Positions 62,216 through 64,000 of a stretch of DNA of 64,000 nt are shown here, piece by piece (within the stretch, counting starts at the first letter, position 1; the number at the start of each line of letters is the position of its first letter). Position numbers and translations under genes: made by a program. The notes beneath the pieces are model-generated. The model was not told the origin of the DNA, ran no database searches, and worked only from the letters and a program-made list of their open reading frames with translations. The DNA comes from an uncultured Maribacter sp. (lineage in GTDB: Bacteria; Bacteroidota; Bacteroidia; Flavobacteriales; Flavobacteriaceae): assembly GCA_947493885.1 (NCBI GenBank), contig CANLTE010000003.1:434001-498000 (forward strand), written 5' to 3'.

Positions 62216-63109
62216 ATGCAGCTATTAGTTTTTATTTTGGCATATCCACTTATCTGGATAATATCTATACTTCCTTATCGAATTTTTTATTGGTTTTCTG
62301 ATTTCGTGCATTTTATTGTTGTCACCATTTTTAAATATCGGAAAAAGGTTGTTTATAATAACCTTAAGTTAGTTTTTCCTGAAAAAACTGAATCCGAAAT
62401 TAAACGGATTCAAAAAGAATTTTACAAACATATGATTGATATGTTTCTGGAAATGATTAAAACCATGAATCTTTCTAAAAAAGAAGTAAAGAAAAGATAT
62501 GATGTACAAAATATTGACCTTATTAAAAATATTACAAAAGAAAAAAGTGTTTTAATTGTTTGTTCGCATTTTGCCAATTGGGAGTGGAATGTTAGCATTA
62601 ACAACTATATAAATGCAGAAACTAAAGGTTATGCAATTTACCAAAGAGTGTCTAACAAATACTTTAATGATTTTATTAAAAACATGAGAGCTCGTTGGAA
62701 CACCGAATTAATTTTACAACAGCACACCATGAAGGCAATAATACAAAACGAACGCGACAATATAAAGGGTGTTTATGGTATGGTGAGTGACCAATCACCA
62801 CAAATAAGTAGAGCTAAATGTTGGGAAGAATTTATGGGTATAAAAGTTCCTATTTTTAATGGTGCCGAAGTGCTTGCCAAAAAATTAGATATTGCCGTAG
62901 TATTCTTAAAAGTATCTAAAGTAAAACGAGGATATTACAAAGCAGAATTTTATCCAATAACAACAGATGCCAAGCATACTGAAAAAAACGAGATTACGAA
63001 AAGCTTTTTAAAGCATGCCGAAACTCAAATTAGAGAAAAACCCGAGCATTACCTGTGGACACATCGTCGTTGGAAACACAGAGATAAAGTTCCTAAAGAG
63101 TTTTTATAA
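62216..63109 (+). CDS. Lipid A biosynthesis acyltransferase (LpxL/HtrB family)
   Basis: This 297-residue membrane-associated enzyme has an N-terminal hydrophobic segment (about 1-40) and the acyltransferase motif H-x4-E at His118-Glu123 (CSHFANWEWN). It adds a secondary acyl chain to lipid A. Single gene with a strong terminator after it. Confidence 0.93.
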   Translation: MQLLVFILAYPLIWIISILPYRIFYWFSDFVHFIVVTIFKYRKKVVYNNLKLVFPEKTESEIKRIQKEFYKHMIDMFLEMIKTMNLSKKEVKKRYDVQNIDLIKNITKEKSVLIVCSHFANWEWNVSINNYINAETKGYAIYQRVSNKYFNDFIKNMRARWNTELILQQHTMKAIIQNERDNIKGVYGMVSDQSPQISRAKCWEEFMGIKVPIFNGAEVLAKKLDIAVVFLKVSKVKRGYYKAEFYPITTDAKHTEKNEITKSFLKHAETQIREKPEHYLWTHRRWKHRDKVPKEFL

Positions 63110-63114
63110 AATAC

Positions 63115-63150
63115 AAAACCCCACCTTCGGCTTCGCTATGGTGGGGTTTT
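63115..63150. terminator. Convergent terminator after the acyltransferase gene
   Basis: AAAACCCCACC (63115-63125) pairs with GGTGGGGTTTT (63140-63150) around a 14-nt loop. It serves the + gene and the convergent phosphohexomutase. Confidence 0.9.
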
Positions 63151-63177
63151 ATTTATTCAAACAAGTTTAAGTAAATC

Positions 63178-64000
63178 TTAGATACCTGCAACTTCTTTAA
63201 TTTCATTAATAATATTATCTGCCAAAGCGTCTGCCTCAGATTGACTTTTTGCTTCAGTATATATTCTAATAATAGGCTCAGTATTAGACTTTCGTAAATG
63301 CACCCAGTTCTCAGCAAAATCTATTTTTACTCCATCAATAGTTGATATTTCCTCATTCTTGTATTTATCAGCCATTGCAGTTAAAATACCATCAACATCT
63401 AACTCTGGCGTTAATTGAATTTTCTTTTTGCTCATAAAATAGCTCGGATAACTAGCTCTAAGCTCGGCTACAGTCCCTCCTTTTTCGGCCATTAACATTA
63501 AAAACAAAGCAGTACCAACTAACGAGTCTCTACCGTAGTGACTTTCTGGGTAAATTATCCCTCCATTACCTTCTCCTCCTATAATCGCGTTATTAGCTTT
63601 CATTTTGGTAACTACATTTACTTCTCCAACTGCAGCTGCTTCATAAGTCCCTCCATGCTTTTGTGTAATATCTCTTAATGCCCTAGATGAAGACAAATTT
63701 GAAACTGTATTTCCTTTAGTTTTTCCTAAAACATAATCTGCACAGGCTACTAAGGTATACTCCTCTCCAAACATTTCACCATCGTTGCTAATAAATGCCA
63801 AACGATCTACATCTGGATCAACAACAATTCCGAAATCTGCTTTTTCTTTTATTACCAAGTCACAGATATCACCTAGGTGTTCTTTTAATGGCTCTGGGTT
63901 ATGCGGAAAATGTCCTGTTGGATCACAATACAGTTCAACGACTTCTACTCCTAAAGTTTTTAATAATTTAGGTATTGCAATACCTCCTGTAGAGTTTACA
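63178..64000 (-). CDS. Phosphohexomutase, GlmM/phosphomannomutase family (partial, N terminus outside window)
   Basis: The C-terminal 274 residues of an alpha-D-phosphohexomutase are present; the reading frame is open through the right edge (VNSTGGIAIPKLLKTLGVEV at the border). The metal loop DPDVDRL, the sugar-recognition loop GGEGNGGIIYPE and the phosphate-binding loop RKSNTEPIIRIY are all intact. The GEGNGG loop is the version common in Bacteroidota GlmM-like enzymes. It would isomerise glucosamine-6-phosphate or hexose-6-phosphate to the 1-phosphate for cell-envelope synthesis. Confidence 0.93.
   Translation of the reverse strand, partial: VNSTGGIAIPKLLKTLGVEVVELYCDPTGHFPHNPEPLKEHLGDICDLVIKEKADFGIVVDPDVDRLAFISNDGEMFGEEYTLVACADYVLGKTKGNTVSNLSSSRALRDITQKHGGTYEAAAVGEVNVVTKMKANNAIIGGEGNGGIIYPESHYGRDSLVGTALFLMLMAEKGGTVAELRASYPSYFMSKKKIQLTPELDVDGILTAMADKYKNEEISTIDGVKIDFAENWVHLRKSNTEPIIRIYTEAKSQSEADALADNIINEIKEVAGI

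Noticed and set aside
63178-63858. Phosphohexomutase starting at an internal TTG (63858)
   Set aside because: The frame is open and homologous through the right edge of the window, so the gene is cut by the window and not short.
1-64000. CRISPR arrays, tRNA or rRNA genes, insertion sequences, prophage, att sites
   Set aside because: No repeated spacer-type pattern, no cloverleaf or rRNA sequence, no transposase or integrase gene was seen.

Overview
The window looks like the chromosome of a marine-type member of the Flavobacteriaceae (phylum Bacteroidota). This rests on low GC, TAnnTTTG-type -7 promoter boxes, STN-domain TonB-dependent receptors with FecI/FecR regulators, a SusC/SusD pair, many short lipobox lipoproteins, an agarase-like glycoside hydrolase and an E1 alpha-beta fusion protein. 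I see no tRNA, rRNA, CRISPR array, insertion sequence or prophage. The DNA reads as ordinary chromosome with a few accessory operons.

Layout. 1-2500 (minus strand): ECF sigma factor, FecR anti-sigma factor and a TonB-dependent receptor that runs off the left edge and is broken by a -1 frame change at an A8 tract. 2605-7168: a small membrane protein, a cold-shock protein, amtB-glnK, and an Asp/Glu racemase divergent from a MetR-like LysR regulator with a MetR-type box between them. 7197-15724: two secreted carbohydrate-type lipoproteins (PKD-LamG and beta-helix), a GT2/GT39 glycosyltransferase pair, two AraC regulators and an exported isochorismatase-like hydrolase. 15888-21632: pta-ackA, an FKBP lipoprotein, a hibernation factor, YceI and small proteins.

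21655-29921 (minus strand) is the most notable region: a tight nine-gene operon with a type III polyketide synthase, C-methyltransferase-like protein, FAD-dependent oxidoreductase, FabI-like reductase, hot-dog dehydratase, ketosynthase, its own acyl carrier protein, a small membrane protein and an alpha-keto acid dehydrogenase E1 fusion. It reads as a self-supplied, possibly branched-chain, phenolic-lipid or alkylquinone pathway.

30055-38002: a 2OG-Fe(II) oxygenase with an eIF1/SUI1 protein, a DUF1835 - nucleoside phosphorylase - cytosolic binding-protein operon, a response regulator, ung, a MutS2 homologue lacking its Smr domain, and a DCC-family protein. 38107-42351: a DUF4139 protein carrying an inserted receptor-like module, and a GH50-like agarase. 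42518-52057: MscS channel, dicarboxylate/amino-acid symporter, aroC, an LpxH-like phosphoesterase, a YdiJ-like FAD/Fe-S protein, a small outer-membrane protein and a TlpA-like lipoprotein. 52210-61371: sigma factor - FecR - SusC - SusD unit plus an LVIVD-repeat lipoprotein. 61505-64000: rhomboid protease and LpxL-like acyltransferase reading out from a palindromic double promoter, and the C-terminal part of a phosphohexomutase.

Nucleotide-level structure not explained by the genes: a 12-bp palindrome (ATCGTATACGAT) present four times in 7 kb in different reading frames, related hairpins between fecR and receptor in both sigma/FecR loci, and a 34-bp inverted repeat ahead of the glycosyltransferase pair.
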